This document shows positions 54,719 through 63,810 of a DNA stretch of 64,000 nucleotides, piece after piece. Made by a program: the position numbers and the translations under genes. The number at the start of each line of letters is the position of its first letter. Within the stretch, counting starts at the first letter, position 1. The notes beneath the pieces are model-generated. The model made no database searches and was not told the origin of the DNA. It worked only from the letters and a program-made list of their open reading frames with translations. The stretch is from an uncultured Tropicimonas sp. (GTDB lineage Bacteria > Pseudomonadota > Alphaproteobacteria > Rhodobacterales > Rhodobacteraceae), in the NCBI GenBank assembly GCA_947497945.1, contig CANMIP010000011.1, forward strand, positions 108,448 through 172,447. The letters are read 5' to 3'.

Positions 54719-56401
54719 TTGCCCAAAGCTCCCGGCTCCCCGAGTGAACTGCGCCGACTGACCGAGCTGTCAAGCATCCTGCTCCGGTATGGCTTCGGTG
54801 ATTTCCTGCGCTATGCCGGGGTTGACCAGCTTGTCGAGAAGGCCGGCGAGTTCCTGCATCGGCGGGACCAGGAGAGGGTCGAGGACGCGCCCGCCCCGGT
54901 GCGCCTGCGACAGGCATTCGAGGAGATGGGGCCGACCTTCATCAAGCTTGGCCAGATCCTCTCGACCCGGGTCGACCTGCTGCCGCCCGACTATATCCGT
55001 GAGCTGGAAAAACTGCGCGACCATGTCCCGACCGTGACCTTCGACAAGCTCGTGGTCGAGATCGAGGCGGAACTGGGCCAACCGCTTCGCGAGGTCTTCG
55101 AGCGCATCGATATCGTCCCGCTCGCCGCCGGCTCCATCGCCCAGACCCACCGCGCCCAGCTCAAGACCGGTGAGGAGGTGGTGGTCAAGATCCGTCGCCC
55201 CGGCATTCGCGGCGTGATCGAGGCCGATCTGCGCCTGCTGACCCGCGTCGCCCGCTTCGCATCGCGGCGCTTCGAGGATGTGCGCCGGTTGCACCCCGAG
55301 GCGATCATCAAGGAATTCGCCAATTCCATTCATGCCGAGCTCGATTTCGCCATCGAGGGACGCAATGCCGAGACCATAGCGACCAATTTCGCCGAAGACC
55401 CGAATATCGACACGCCGAAGGTGTTCTGGGACTGGACGAACGAGATGATGAACGTTCAGGCCTATATCGAGGGCATTGCCGGCTCGGACCGGGAGGCGGT
55501 CGATGCAAGCGGTCTGGACAAGAAGGAGATCGCCATTCGCGGCGCGACGGCGGTGCTCAAGATGATGTTCGAGGACCGGTTCTTCCATGCCGATCCGCAT
55601 CCGGGCAATGTCTTCTATCAGCCTGGAAACAAGATCGTTTTCATAGATTTCGGCATGGTCGGACAACTGTCCCGGCAGCGGCGCGACGAGATGGTGGACC
55701 TGCTCTATGGCATGGTCGAGCGGCGCTCCGACAAGGTGACCGAGATCCTGCTGACATGGGCCGATGCCGACGAGCGGCAGAACCCGCGGCTCGAAAACCG
55801 GCTCGACGCCTTTATCGACCGTATCCACGGCGTGGCACTTGACCGGCTCGACATTGCCGCGCTGACCCGCGACCTCTTTTCGGCGATGCGCGACCACGAC
55901 CTCGCGCTGCCCTCGGATCTTACGCTGATGGCCAAGGCCTTTGCCTCGCTCGACGGGATGGGCCGGCAGCTCGACCCGGAATTCGACATGGTCGCCGTCG
56001 CGCAACCTTTCCTGCGCCGCCAGATGCTGCGCCGCTATTCCCCGGACCGGCTGGCGGGGAAGGCCAAGGATGGCGTGACCGAGGGAATAGACCTCGTCAC
56101 CGGCCTGCCGCGCGACCTCAAGAAGCTGTTGCAGATGGCGCAGCGCGGCCGGCTCAGCTTCGGCATCGATATCGTCCAGATGGAGCATTATATCGACCGG
56201 ATCGACCGTTCCGTGACCCGCGTCACCATGGCGATCCTGACCTCGGCGCTGATCATCGGCTCCTCGCTGGTGATGAGCTTTTCCGGCGCCAAGATGCCGA
56301 TCGGCCTCTCGGTCTTCGCCATGCTGGGCTTTTCGGCCTCCGTGCTTGGCGGCTTCTGGCTGATCTACACGACCATCCGAGGGCGGGGCGGGCGGCGCTA
56401 G
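54719..56401 (+). CDS. ubiB: UbiB-family atypical kinase for ubiquinone biosynthesis
   Basis: A roughly 560-residue UbiB/ADCK-type protein. The hallmark KxGQ region is GPTFIKLGQILSTRVDLLPP. The alanine-rich nucleotide loop is AAGSIAQTHRAQL. VVVKIRRPGIRGVIEADLRL carries the catalytic Lys, and HADPHPGNVF plus FIDFGMVGQLS are the catalytic and metal loops. Two hydrophobic helices end the protein. The TTG at 54719 was chosen because GGAGG lies 8 bases before it. The frame is open back to a GTG at 54521, but that would add an unlikely N-terminus. UbiB supports ubiquinone synthesis with COQ9. Confidence 0.85.
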   Translation: MPKAPGSPSELRRLTELSSILLRYGFGDFLRYAGVDQLVEKAGEFLHRRDQERVEDAPAPVRLRQAFEEMGPTFIKLGQILSTRVDLLPPDYIRELEKLRDHVPTVTFDKLVVEIEAELGQPLREVFERIDIVPLAAGSIAQTHRAQLKTGEEVVVKIRRPGIRGVIEADLRLLTRVARFASRRFEDVRRLHPEAIIKEFANSIHAELDFAIEGRNAETIATNFAEDPNIDTPKVFWDWTNEMMNVQAYIEGIAGSDREAVDASGLDKKEIAIRGATAVLKMMFEDRFFHADPHPGNVFYQPGNKIVFIDFGMVGQLSRQRRDEMVDLLYGMVERRSDKVTEILLTWADADERQNPRLENRLDAFIDRIHGVALDRLDIAALTRDLFSAMRDHDLALPSDLTLMAKAFASLDGMGRQLDPEFDMVAVAQPFLRRQMLRRYSPDRLAGKAKDGVTEGIDLVTGLPRDLKKLLQMAQRGRLSFGIDIVQMEHYIDRIDRSVTRVTMAILTSALIIGSSLVMSFSGAKMPIGLSVFAMLGFSASVLGGFWLIYTTIRGRGGRR

Positions 56402-56913
56402 CCTTCGTAGGGCTCCACCTTGTCCGCCGAGAGCGCGTAGCCGATATCGGCCAGATCGGTCGCCGTCGCCGCCGTACCGAAGACGCCCGTGACCCAGACC
56501 GGTTCGAACAGACCGGAGAACTCCTGCGGTTCCTCGGTCGTCACCAGCACGAGCTGGTTGGCCGGCGGTGGCGGGACATGGATGCAGGCGCCGACATAGG
56601 GCACGAGGATGAAGGTGGTCACGCCGGTCGAGAGATATTCAAGCGGCACGACGAAGCCCGGGATCTTAACCAGCTTGCCGTTATAGGCGTCCGTCGTTGG
56701 CGCGAAATCCGGCTGGTCCGGCATGGTCGATATCTGGTCGTGACTGATCACGCCGAGATCTTCGGCGGCCTGTTCCAGCGCGTTGCCGTCATGCGGGATC
56801 AGGTCGTCCCATTCCAGCTCGATCACCTCCTCGTCGGCACGGGCGGGCAGCGGGAGCGCCAGCGCGGCAAGAAGCGCGAGGGCGTGGCGGCGGGTCAAGG
56901 CGTTCTGCATCAT
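56398..56913 (-). CDS. Exported DUF3299 protein of a zinc-linked operon
   Basis: A 171-residue exported protein. The N-terminal RRHALALLAALALPLPARA is a signal sequence with two arginines. The DUF3299 domain follows: ELEWDDLIPHDGN, NGKLVKIPGFVVPLEYLSTG, ILVPYVGACIHVPPPPANQL and the late VWVTGVFGTAATATDLADIG. PA4066 of the zinc-responsive Pseudomonas operon belongs to the same family. It is the last gene of the operon. A GTG at 56922 overlapping the upstream stop is an alternative start. Confidence 0.78.
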   Translation of the reverse strand: MMQNALTRRHALALLAALALPLPARADEEVIELEWDDLIPHDGNALEQAAEDLGVISHDQISTMPDQPDFAPTTDAYNGKLVKIPGFVVPLEYLSTGVTTFILVPYVGACIHVPPPPANQLVLVTTEEPQEFSGLFEPVWVTGVFGTAATATDLADIGYALSADKVEPYEG

Positions 56914-56918
56914 CTCTC

Positions 56919-57959
56919 TCACGGGTTGCCGGATCTGGCGGTTGCCACATAGGCCGAGACCGGAAGCAGGACCCGGGCCGAGCCGATCGTGCCCGCTTCC
57001 ATCAGCGCCTGCAAGGCGTCGGCCATGCCGAAATCGTAACGGAGCAGGAACTGGCGCGCGACCATGTCGGCGACATCGGGGCGCGCCATAATGAAATTCG
57101 TCAGCAAATCGAGCACATGGGCACGCATGGCGTCTTCCCCGGTGCCGGCATGGATGGCGAGTGTTTCGACGATCAGTTCCAGTGCCGTGGCGTCCAACGT
57201 CCGGTCCGACAGGAAACGCTCCGCCAGAATGTCAGCCCCGGCCTGCCCCTGTTGTTCCACGAAAGCCGTTGCGTAGGGGCCGAGATTGATCGCACTACCG
57301 CTCCGGATCGCCCGTTCCAGCCCGTCGCGCACTTCTTCCTGCGCGGCCGGGGCCGAACTTCGTCCGAGCAGCAGGATGCGGATCGGTTGGTAGGCGATCT
57401 GGTCGATCCGCCACATGTCGCGCAGGATTGCCGCCGTGTCCGGCGACAGGTCCAGCGCCCGGAAGGTGGCATAGGGTGCGAGGTCGAGTTCCCGCAGGGC
57501 AAGCGCGCGGACCTCCGGTGAGGGGTGGTCGAGAAGGTCTGCGAAGAACTGGAACCGCGCCATGTCATTGCCGGTGATCCACTCGTCCTTCCGTGCCATC
57601 ACGTCGTCGATCACCGCACGATAAGATGCGTCGAGATAGGCAAGCCGGACGAAGGGACCGTAGCCACCACCGTCGCGCGCGAAGAGAACACTGTCACCGG
57701 GATTGGCTGCCAGCCGGCGGCGGGTGCTGGAATCGACCAGCGTCGGCAGGTCGGCCTGTTCCAGCGTGCCCTCCAGCGCCTCGATGGCTTCAAAGCGGAA
57801 CGGGTTCGTCTCGGCGGCGCGGGCGAGCACGACATTCTCCGTCTCCAGCAGCCGGTCAATCACGGTGCGTTCGGGAAGGTATGTATGGAAAGAACAGGCG
57901 CTCGCGGGAGGTGCCAGCCCGAGCGCCATGGCCAGAAGCCCGGCGAAGATCTTGCGCAA
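56919..57959 (-). CDS. Secreted protein with NTR-like start and HEAT-like repeats
   Basis: A 346-residue exported protein I cannot name. After the signal (FAGLLAMALGLAPPASA) the first residue would be cysteine, in ACSFHTYLPERTVIDRLLET. The next 80 residues resemble an NTR/TIMP-like OB fold: an N-terminal Cys, an alternation of strands, and GDSVLFARDGGGYG. The rest is a helical solenoid (LLDHPSPEVRALALRELDLA, then further helical pairs). It lies between the permease and DUF3299 genes of the zinc operon, whose known Pseudomonas counterpart lacks such a gene. A periplasmic or outer-surface partner of the transporter is inferred. Confidence 0.65.
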   Translation of the reverse strand: MRKIFAGLLAMALGLAPPASACSFHTYLPERTVIDRLLETENVVLARAAETNPFRFEAIEALEGTLEQADLPTLVDSSTRRRLAANPGDSVLFARDGGGYGPFVRLAYLDASYRAVIDDVMARKDEWITGNDMARFQFFADLLDHPSPEVRALALRELDLAPYATFRALDLSPDTAAILRDMWRIDQIAYQPIRILLLGRSSAPAAQEEVRDGLERAIRSGSAINLGPYATAFVEQQGQAGADILAERFLSDRTLDATALELIVETLAIHAGTGEDAMRAHVLDLLTNFIMARPDVADMVARQFLLRYDFGMADALQALMEAGTIGSARVLLPVSAYVATARSGNP

Positions 57960-57970
57960 TTGCCTCTCCT

Positions 57971-59221
57971 TCAGTTTCGGACCGTCATGCCATCGGCCAG
58001 CGACATTCGATAGGCCCGCAGCGCCGGCATCAGGCCGACAAGCCCCCCCGCCAGTACCACCGCGCCGAAGACGGTCAGTTCGCGCTGTCCGGGCGCGTCA
58101 AGGGGAAGGTACAGGCCGAACGCGGCATCGACCATGGGCTGGGCAATCACCATGCCGAGAGTGAGCAGCACCATGCCGAGCAGGGCGCCGGCGGCCGCGA
58201 TCAGCATCGCTTCCAGCACCAGCATGAGCAGGATCGTGCCCGGCCGCGCGCCCATGGCACGAAAGATCGCCATCTCGCGGCGGCGTTCATTGAGCCCGGC
58301 GAAGATCATCGCCGCCATGCCGAGCAAAGCCGTGACCACGACCATGACGGAGACGCCGACCAGCGCCGTCTCGGCCACGCCGACGATCTCCCAGAGCTCC
58401 TGAAGGGCCAGCCCGGGGATGATCGCCATCAGCGGCTCGCGCGGATAGTCGTTGATCGCCCGTTGCAGCGCGAAGACCTTCAGGCGCGACGTCGTGCCGA
58501 TCATCGCCGCGGTGACCGTTTCCGGCGTCAGGTCCATGGCCCGCACCATATCCGCCGAGACCCGGTCCGCCGATTGTCCCCCGCCCGTCCAGTCGACATG
58601 GATCGCCGAGATCGCCTCGAGGCTGACGATCACCGTCCTGTCGACCGGCGTGCCCGTCTTCTCCAGGATGCCCGCGATGCGAAACGGCTTGTCGTCATGC
58701 TCGGTGAAGGAGGCCAGGCCATGCGACACGACAATCGGATCGCCGACGGAATAGCCCAGCTCGCGCGCCACATCGGCCCCGATCACGGTGTCGAAGAGAT
58801 CGTTCAGGCCACTCCCCGCAGCGAAGGCAAGGCTGCGGTCGCCGCGATACCGGTAATGCTTGAAATAGCTTTCGGTTGTGCCCATCACGCGAAAGCCGCG
58901 ATGGCTGTCGCCCAGCGAGAGCGGCACGATCCAGTCAACCTCCGGCCGCGCCGCGATCTCGCTATAGGCTTCCCAGCCGACATTGTTGGTGGCGTTGCCG
59001 ATGCGGAAGACGGAATAGAGCAGGAGCTGCACGCCGCCGGTGCGGGCGCCGACGATGAGGTCGGTTCCGGAAATCGTATCGGCAAAGCTTGCCCTTGCGC
59101 CGGTCCGGACCTTCTCGACACCGAGGAACAGGGCGACGGAGAGGGCGATGGCGAAGACGGTCAGGCCGACCGTGAAACGTCGCGCTGTCAGCGAGCCGAT
59201 GGCAAGACGCAGCAGGATCAT
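57971..59221 (-). CDS. ABC transporter permease, FtsX/MacB type
   Basis: A 416-residue permease with one N-terminal helix (FTVGLTVFAIALSVALFLGV), a large periplasmic MacB-PCD domain (residues about 45-260) and three C-terminal helices around MVVVTALLGMAAMIFAGL, ILLMLVLEAMLIAAAGALLG and FGAVVLAGGLVGLMPALRAY. FtsX-type pumps move or act on envelope substrates rather than importing ions. The stop of the ATPase gene overlaps its start by 4 bases. Confidence 0.88.
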   Translation of the reverse strand: MILLRLAIGSLTARRFTVGLTVFAIALSVALFLGVEKVRTGARASFADTISGTDLIVGARTGGVQLLLYSVFRIGNATNNVGWEAYSEIAARPEVDWIVPLSLGDSHRGFRVMGTTESYFKHYRYRGDRSLAFAAGSGLNDLFDTVIGADVARELGYSVGDPIVVSHGLASFTEHDDKPFRIAGILEKTGTPVDRTVIVSLEAISAIHVDWTGGGQSADRVSADMVRAMDLTPETVTAAMIGTTSRLKVFALQRAINDYPREPLMAIIPGLALQELWEIVGVAETALVGVSVMVVVTALLGMAAMIFAGLNERRREMAIFRAMGARPGTILLMLVLEAMLIAAAGALLGMVLLTLGMVIAQPMVDAAFGLYLPLDAPGQRELTVFGAVVLAGGLVGLMPALRAYRMSLADGMTVRN

Positions 59222-59928
59222 CGCGCGCCCCGCTCGATTTTCGCGATCTCGGAGAGCTGGACGTGTCGGTCGAACCGGTTCGCGAGCCTTGCATCATGGC
59301 TCACCATGAGCAGGGTCGCTCCGACGGCGCGGACCTGTTCGAAGAGAAGCGCGAGAAAGGCCGCCTGGGCGCCGGCATCGAGCGCGGAGGTCGGCTCGTC
59401 GGCGACGATCAGCGGCGGCTGTCCGATCAGCGCCCGCGCCACCGCAACGCGCTGTTGCTGCCCGGTGCTGAGGGCGGCGGCTGGCCCGTGTTCGACCAGC
59501 TCCCGCGGCAGGCCGAGCGCGGTTGCAAGCCGCAACGCTTCCGCCCGGGCGTCGCCCACGCGATTCCGGCGCTCGGGGGCGAAGCGCAACGGCAGCAGGA
59601 TATTGTCCAGTGCGCCGGCATAAGGCAGCAGGTTGAACATCTGGAAGATCACCCCGATATTCTCGGCCCGGAACCGGTCGCGCTGGCCGGCGCGGAGGCC
59701 GGAGAGGTCTTCTCCTGCAATCTCCACCTTTCCTTGTTGCGGCCTGTTGATGCCGCAGATCAGGCTGAGCAGGGTTGATTTCCCGGACCCGCTTTCCCCG
59801 AGGAGAAACACGGTCTCGCCGGCGGCAACGGAGAAGTCCGGCACGCTGAGCCGGAAACTCGGCGGGCCTGACCAGCCGAACTCCATCTCGCGCAGGCGAA
59901 TGGCCGCCCGTTCTCCCACCTCTGTCAT
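59218..59928 (-). CDS. ABC transporter ATPase, LolD/MacB type
   Basis: A 236-residue ATPase. Walker A is GESGSGKSTLLSLICG, the Q-loop is GVIFQMFNLLPYAGALDN, the signature is LSTGQQQRVAVARALI, Walker B is LIVADEPTSALDA and the switch region is LMVSHDARLANRFD. It is LolD-like and pairs with the FtsX-type permease encoded next to it. It lies 11 bases after the His-rich zinc-binding protein gene. Confidence 0.92.
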   Translation of the reverse strand: MTEVGERAAIRLREMEFGWSGPPSFRLSVPDFSVAAGETVFLLGESGSGKSTLLSLICGINRPQQGKVEIAGEDLSGLRAGQRDRFRAENIGVIFQMFNLLPYAGALDNILLPLRFAPERRNRVGDARAEALRLATALGLPRELVEHGPAAALSTGQQQRVAVARALIGQPPLIVADEPTSALDAGAQAAFLALLFEQVRAVGATLLMVSHDARLANRFDRHVQLSEIAKIERGAR

Positions 59929-59939
59929 GCTCCTGCCGC

Positions 59940-60593
59940 TCAGAAATGCCCTTCGAGAGCAAAGCCAGCCGCCGAACGCGGGACTGTCTCTCCATGCGCA
60001 CCCTTGCCGGTTATCAACCGGATCTCAAGCTGTTCCGATCGCTCGAAGGCCGTGAAATAGGGCAGCGCGAGATGCGTCAACCGCTCCGGCCGTTCGCAGA
60101 TGAAGGCATATTCGGCCTGGAATTCCGAGTGGGTCGCCGCGTCTTCATGCCCATCGGCTTCTCCGTCATGATCCTCTGCATGTCCATCCTCGGGCTGCGC
60201 GTCGTGGTCGTCCTCGGCATGGCCATGGTCCTCCGCCTTTTCATCGCCGTCATGGCCATGCGCGTCATGGTCTTCGTCGCCTGCAAGCAGCCTGGCCTCT
60301 GCCGCTGTCACGGCGCAGCCGGCCTCGGCATCCGGAAGGAAGAGAACCTCGGGTCGGGACAGGATTTCCAGCGCCGCCGCGATGGCCGCCTTGTCCGCCT
60401 CGTCATGCGCGACATACTCGAAGCCGACGATATCCGCGCCCGGCGCATGCAATTCCATCAAGATCGCATTGCCGTCGATGGCGATATCGAGCGCGGCCGT
60501 GCCATGCACATGTGCGGCGTGCTGCTCCATGTCCTGGGCGGTCGCGGTGCCCGCGCAGATAGCGGCAAGGATGAAAAGGCGAGACGGGGTCAT
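59940..60593 (-). CDS. Histidine-rich periplasmic metal-binding protein (DUF2796/ZrgA)
   Basis: A 217-residue exported protein. The signal ends at TATAQ. HAAHVHGTAALDIAIDGNAI and LMELHAPGADIVGFEYVAHD are typical of DUF2796 (ZrgA/ZrmA) proteins. The middle, about residues 105-155, is extremely rich in His and Asp, a strong sign of zinc binding. In Pseudomonas and Vibrio relatives are part of zinc-regulated systems. It is the first gene of the leftward operon and lies behind a Zur-like operator. Confidence 0.88.
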   Translation of the reverse strand: MTPSRLFILAAICAGTATAQDMEQHAAHVHGTAALDIAIDGNAILMELHAPGADIVGFEYVAHDEADKAAIAAALEILSRPEVLFLPDAEAGCAVTAAEARLLAGDEDHDAHGHDGDEKAEDHGHAEDDHDAQPEDGHAEDHDGEADGHEDAATHSEFQAEYAFICERPERLTHLALPYFTAFERSEQLEIRLITGKGAHGETVPRSAAGFALEGHF

Positions 60594-60613
60594 GGGAGCC
60601 TCCGGGAGTCAAT

Positions 60614-60636
60614 GAAATGTTATTTCATAACGCGTA
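60614..60636. promoter_or_regulatory. Zur-like operator upstream of the zinc operon
   Basis: The palindrome GTTAT (60619-60623), spacer TTC, ATAAC (60627-60631) lies in the sequence GAAATGTTATTTCATAAC. This resembles alphaproteobacterial Zur sites (TGTTAT...ATAACA). It starts 21 bases upstream of the DUF2796 start codon, so Zur binding would block its transcription when zinc is plentiful. The outer right arm is imperfect. Confidence 0.6.
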
Positions 60637-60677
60637 TGCCAAGCAACTTGCCCGCGGTCAAGACGGCATCAAAGCAG

Positions 60678-60705
60678 AACGGCCGGCCCCGAGAGGCCGG
60701 CCGTT
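60678..60705. terminator. 11-bp perfect hairpin after the DUF2125 gene
   Basis: AACGGCCGGCC (60678-60688) pairs perfectly with GGCCGGCCGTT (60695-60705), loop CCGAGA. It lies 19 bases beyond the DUF2125 stop on the minus strand. A short T-rich stretch follows on that strand, so it is a likely terminator that also separates it from the zinc operon. Confidence 0.7.
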
Positions 60706-60724
60706 GCTATGTTTCACGGCTAGA

Positions 60725-62242
60725 TCAGAATGGCATCGGGGCGCCGTTGATCAGCAACTTGCCATTGCCGTCGACCGCGACCTCGGAGAGCAGTTCGTCC
60801 TGCCCGGAACCGGGCTTGGCGAACATGCCGGTCATCATCCGCACCATCATCACCTGGTCCTCCGGAATGAGGCCCATCTTGGTCAGGTTGTCGAGCAGCC
60901 CGTTGCCGCCGACGAGGCGGAAATTGGCCTTGCCTTCGGGGCGCGGTACGCCGTCGAACGTCTCGAGATCCGTGTTGTCGAGTTCGAAGGTGCCAGTTCC
61001 GGACAGTTCGGCGCCGCCAACAGCAAGCTTGAACTCCTTCAACTCGACGGTTTCGATCTCGCCCGGCGCAACACCGGAGCTTTCGACCTCCATCATCGCT
61101 TCCTCGTCGAAGATATCGAGGGTCCAGCGGCCCGTGCCGGCAAGATCGACGATCAGCGTCGCGGGATCGCGCGGCAACACGGCGGCGGGGTCGAAGAGCG
61201 ACCAGATCTCCTCACCGATTTCGAGCCCTTCCAGCGCGGTGCGGAAGCCGAACGGCTCCGCGTTATCGGCCTGAAGGACCGGGATCATGACGCTTGTTTC
61301 GGCCGCCGCGGCCTTCACCGTGACTTGCGGGAAGGGAATATCGGAGCCGGAAATCGCCACATCGAGCCCCTGGTAGCCGACATCGTAGCGCAGCCCGTCA
61401 GCGCCCAGGCCGAAGTCGATACCGCCGCCGGTGAGCGTGCCGGTGCCCTTGGCGGTGTCGCTGGCATCCATGAAGTCGAGCGCGAAAGTCACCGCGCCGT
61501 ATTCGGCCTTGCCTTCGACAAGGAACCCTTCGCCCAGCATCTGCGCCATGTCCTCGCCATCCGCCGAGTCCAGCCCCATGCCCGAGGAGCGCGAGGTGAT
61601 GCCGTCAATCGTTGCGTCGACCGTCAGCGTGCCGGGGCCGTCCGGCTCCTTGACATCGACATCGATCGACATGCCCGCGGCCTCGAAGGCGGAGACCATC
61701 GGCGACCCGGCATCGGCTTTGACCGCGTAGCTGCCCGTCGTGTCGTTCAACGCCACGACGATCTGCATCGGGATCACCTCGTCATCCACCTTCAGCTCGG
61801 CAAGGCTCACCGTCAACGAGGGCGCTTCATAGCTGAAAGCCGTTCCGCCATCGGCATCGGATGCGGTCATCGTCATGCCCGGCTGGGCGATGGTCACGAC
61901 CGCATCGACCTTCTCGCCGCTGTCCATGTCGGTCCCGTTGATGGTCAGCGGGAAACTGTCGGACATGGTCACGGCAACCGAACCGTCGCCCTGCTCGGCG
62001 AAGGAGACCTCGTCGATCCGCACAGCAACCTGCATGCCATCCACGTCGGAGCTGACCGAGACGCCGCGGACGGTCAGCTTGCCGTCCATCGTCGCCTCGC
62101 CATCGTTGGTCATTTCCTGGCCATAGCTGGCGGCGGCCGTCTGCCACTTCTCCCAGGCTTCCTGAGCGGTCAGGCTCCAGCCAGCGGCGGGAATGGCAAT
62201 AATTGCGGCGGCGGACACGCTGCCGAGAATCCACGGTTTCAT
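60725..62242 (-). CDS. DUF2125 exported protein
   Basis: A 505-residue exported protein of the DUF2125 family, common in alphaproteobacteria. After the signal (ILGSVSAAAIIAIPAAGWSL) comes a long series of beta strands with repeated short acidic motifs. Typical pieces are GKLTVRGVSVSSDVDGMQVA, YEAPSLTVSLAELKV and GDGKLLINGAPMPF-like ends (here GNGKLLINGAPMPF). The function is unknown; an AsmA-like role in the envelope is possible. The ATG at 62242 follows a GGAAGGA site. Confidence 0.82.
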   Translation of the reverse strand: MKPWILGSVSAAAIIAIPAAGWSLTAQEAWEKWQTAAASYGQEMTNDGEATMDGKLTVRGVSVSSDVDGMQVAVRIDEVSFAEQGDGSVAVTMSDSFPLTINGTDMDSGEKVDAVVTIAQPGMTMTASDADGGTAFSYEAPSLTVSLAELKVDDEVIPMQIVVALNDTTGSYAVKADAGSPMVSAFEAAGMSIDVDVKEPDGPGTLTVDATIDGITSRSSGMGLDSADGEDMAQMLGEGFLVEGKAEYGAVTFALDFMDASDTAKGTGTLTGGGIDFGLGADGLRYDVGYQGLDVAISGSDIPFPQVTVKAAAAETSVMIPVLQADNAEPFGFRTALEGLEIGEEIWSLFDPAAVLPRDPATLIVDLAGTGRWTLDIFDEEAMMEVESSGVAPGEIETVELKEFKLAVGGAELSGTGTFELDNTDLETFDGVPRPEGKANFRLVGGNGLLDNLTKMGLIPEDQVMMVRMMTGMFAKPGSGQDELLSEVAVDGNGKLLINGAPMPF

Positions 62243-62400
62243 TGGAAACGTCCTTCCTTTGGAAATCCCTGCGCGGAGTCTCTTCCAGCGCTCTTCCGGG
62301 GTCAAGGGGAATGGCTGAAAGCGCTTCCTTTCGTCAGGAAAAATCGGCAAGGATTGAGGGGATGCGCCCCGGGTCGGGTGAACAGGGAAAAGGGAACGAA

Positions 62401-63156
62401 ATGATGGACATGAGCGGAAAGGCGGTGCTGATCACCGGCGCAAGCCGCGGAATTGGCGCGGCGGCGGCGCGTGTCTTCGCCCGCGCGGGCGCGAAGGTGG
62501 CGCTGGTATCGCGCAGCGGGGACGAACTGGCGGACCTGGCCGGAGAAATCGGCGAGGCCGCGCTTGCCATTCCCTGCGATATCAGCCGCTACTGGGAGGT
62601 CGAGGCCGCCATGCGCGCTTGTGTCGAGACCTTCGGCCGGCTCGACGTCCTGATCAACAATGCCGGCGCGATCGAGCCGATCGTGCATATGGCCGACGCC
62701 GATCCGGACGCCTGGGGCCAGACCATCGACGTCAACCTCAAGGGGGTGTTTCACGGCATGCGGGCGGCCCTGCCGATCATGATCGATCAGGGTGGCGGCA
62801 CGGTGTTGACCATCAGCTCCGGCGCCGCGCATGGCCCGGTCGAGGCCTGGAGCGCCTATTGTGCGTCCAAGGCGGGCGCGGCGATGCTGACCCGCTCGCT
62901 GGACAAGGAATACGCCCCCGCCGGCATCCGCGCCATTGGCCTGTCGCCGGGCACCGTGGCCACGCAGATGCAACGGGAGATCAAGGCCAGTGGCATCAAC
63001 CCGGTCAGCCAGCTTGACTGGAACGACCATATCCCCGCCGAATGGCCGGCCGAAGCGCTTCTGTGGATGTGCGGCACCGATGCGGACGAGTTCGTCGGCC
63101 AGGAGATTTCGTTGCGCGACGAGGAAATCCGCCGTCGCGTGGGGGTGGTCGCATGA
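62401..63156 (+). CDS. Short-chain dehydrogenase/reductase
   Basis: A 251-residue classical SDR. The cofactor motif is TGASRGIGAAAARVFARAGA, the NAG motif is LDVLINNAGAIEP, and the catalytic Ser/Tyr/Lys are in TISSGAAHGPVEAWSAYCASK. The position of Arg in SRSGDEL favours NADP but this is uncertain. AAAAGGGAA precedes the ATG; a second ATG 3 bases on is equally possible. It is coupled to an enoyl-CoA hydratase by an ATGA overlap, so a role in acyl-CoA or aromatic breakdown is likely. Confidence 0.9.
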   Translation: MMDMSGKAVLITGASRGIGAAAARVFARAGAKVALVSRSGDELADLAGEIGEAALAIPCDISRYWEVEAAMRACVETFGRLDVLINNAGAIEPIVHMADADPDAWGQTIDVNLKGVFHGMRAALPIMIDQGGGTVLTISSGAAHGPVEAWSAYCASKAGAAMLTRSLDKEYAPAGIRAIGLSPGTVATQMQREIKASGINPVSQLDWNDHIPAEWPAEALLWMCGTDADEFVGQEISLRDEEIRRRVGVVA

Positions 63157-63785
63157 TCGAGATACTCCGCGAGAGCCAGGGCGGGTCCGAGATCTGGACC
63201 TTGAAGCTCAACCGCCCCGAAAAGGCCAATTCGCTCACCCGCGAGATGCTGGCTGCGATCGAGACCGCCACCGCGGAGGCCGAACAGGCCGGCGTGGCGG
63301 CCCTCGTGCTGACCGGCGAGGGAAAGGTCTTCTCCGCCGGCGCCGATCTCGACCAGGCGCGCAATGACGGGCTGACCACGGATCCGCTTTGGGAGCGTGT
63401 CTCCTCCCGTCTTGCCGCGCTGCCCTGCCTGACCATCGCCGCACTGAACGGAACGCTGGCAGGCGGCTCCTTTGGAATGGTGCTGGCCTGTGACCTGCGC
63501 ATCTCGGTCCCGAAAGCGAAGTTCTTCTACCCGGTGATGAAGCTGGGCTTCCTGCCGCAGCCGTCGGATGCTGTCCGTCTGTCTTCGTTGCTCGGTCCGG
63601 CGCGCGCGCGGATGATCCTCATGGCAAGCCAGAAGATCGAGGCGCCCACGGCGTTGGACTGGGGGCTCGTCGACCGGCTCGTCGAGCCGGAGGCGATGGG
63701 CGAGGCGATTGCCGATCTGACCGAGGCCGTCTGCGCCGCCCCGCCGGAGATCCGCAAGGGGATCAAGGGGATGATCCCGGGCTGA
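63153..63785 (+). CDS. Enoyl-CoA hydratase/isomerase
   Basis: A 210-residue crotonase-fold protein. The first oxyanion loop is GKVFSAGADLDQARND. The second is ALNGTLAGGSFGMVLACDLR. Only one of the two catalytic glutamates of hydratases can be placed (LAGGSFG rather than CLGGGCE), so the reaction may be isomerisation or another crotonase type. It is somewhat shorter than usual (about 260). It overlaps the SDR gene by 4 bases. Confidence 0.85.
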   Translation: MIEILRESQGGSEIWTLKLNRPEKANSLTREMLAAIETATAEAEQAGVAALVLTGEGKVFSAGADLDQARNDGLTTDPLWERVSSRLAALPCLTIAALNGTLAGGSFGMVLACDLRISVPKAKFFYPVMKLGFLPQPSDAVRLSSLLGPARARMILMASQKIEAPTALDWGLVDRLVEPEAMGEAIADLTEAVCAAPPEIRKGIKGMIPG

Positions 63786-63810
63786 GCGCCCGGGGATCGT
63801 CGAGGATCGA

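Noticed and set aside
59946..61274. Long open frame antisense to the zinc-binding protein gene, running into DUF2125
   Set aside because: It crosses two real genes, the Zur-like site and the strong hairpin, and its sequence is low-complexity shadow.
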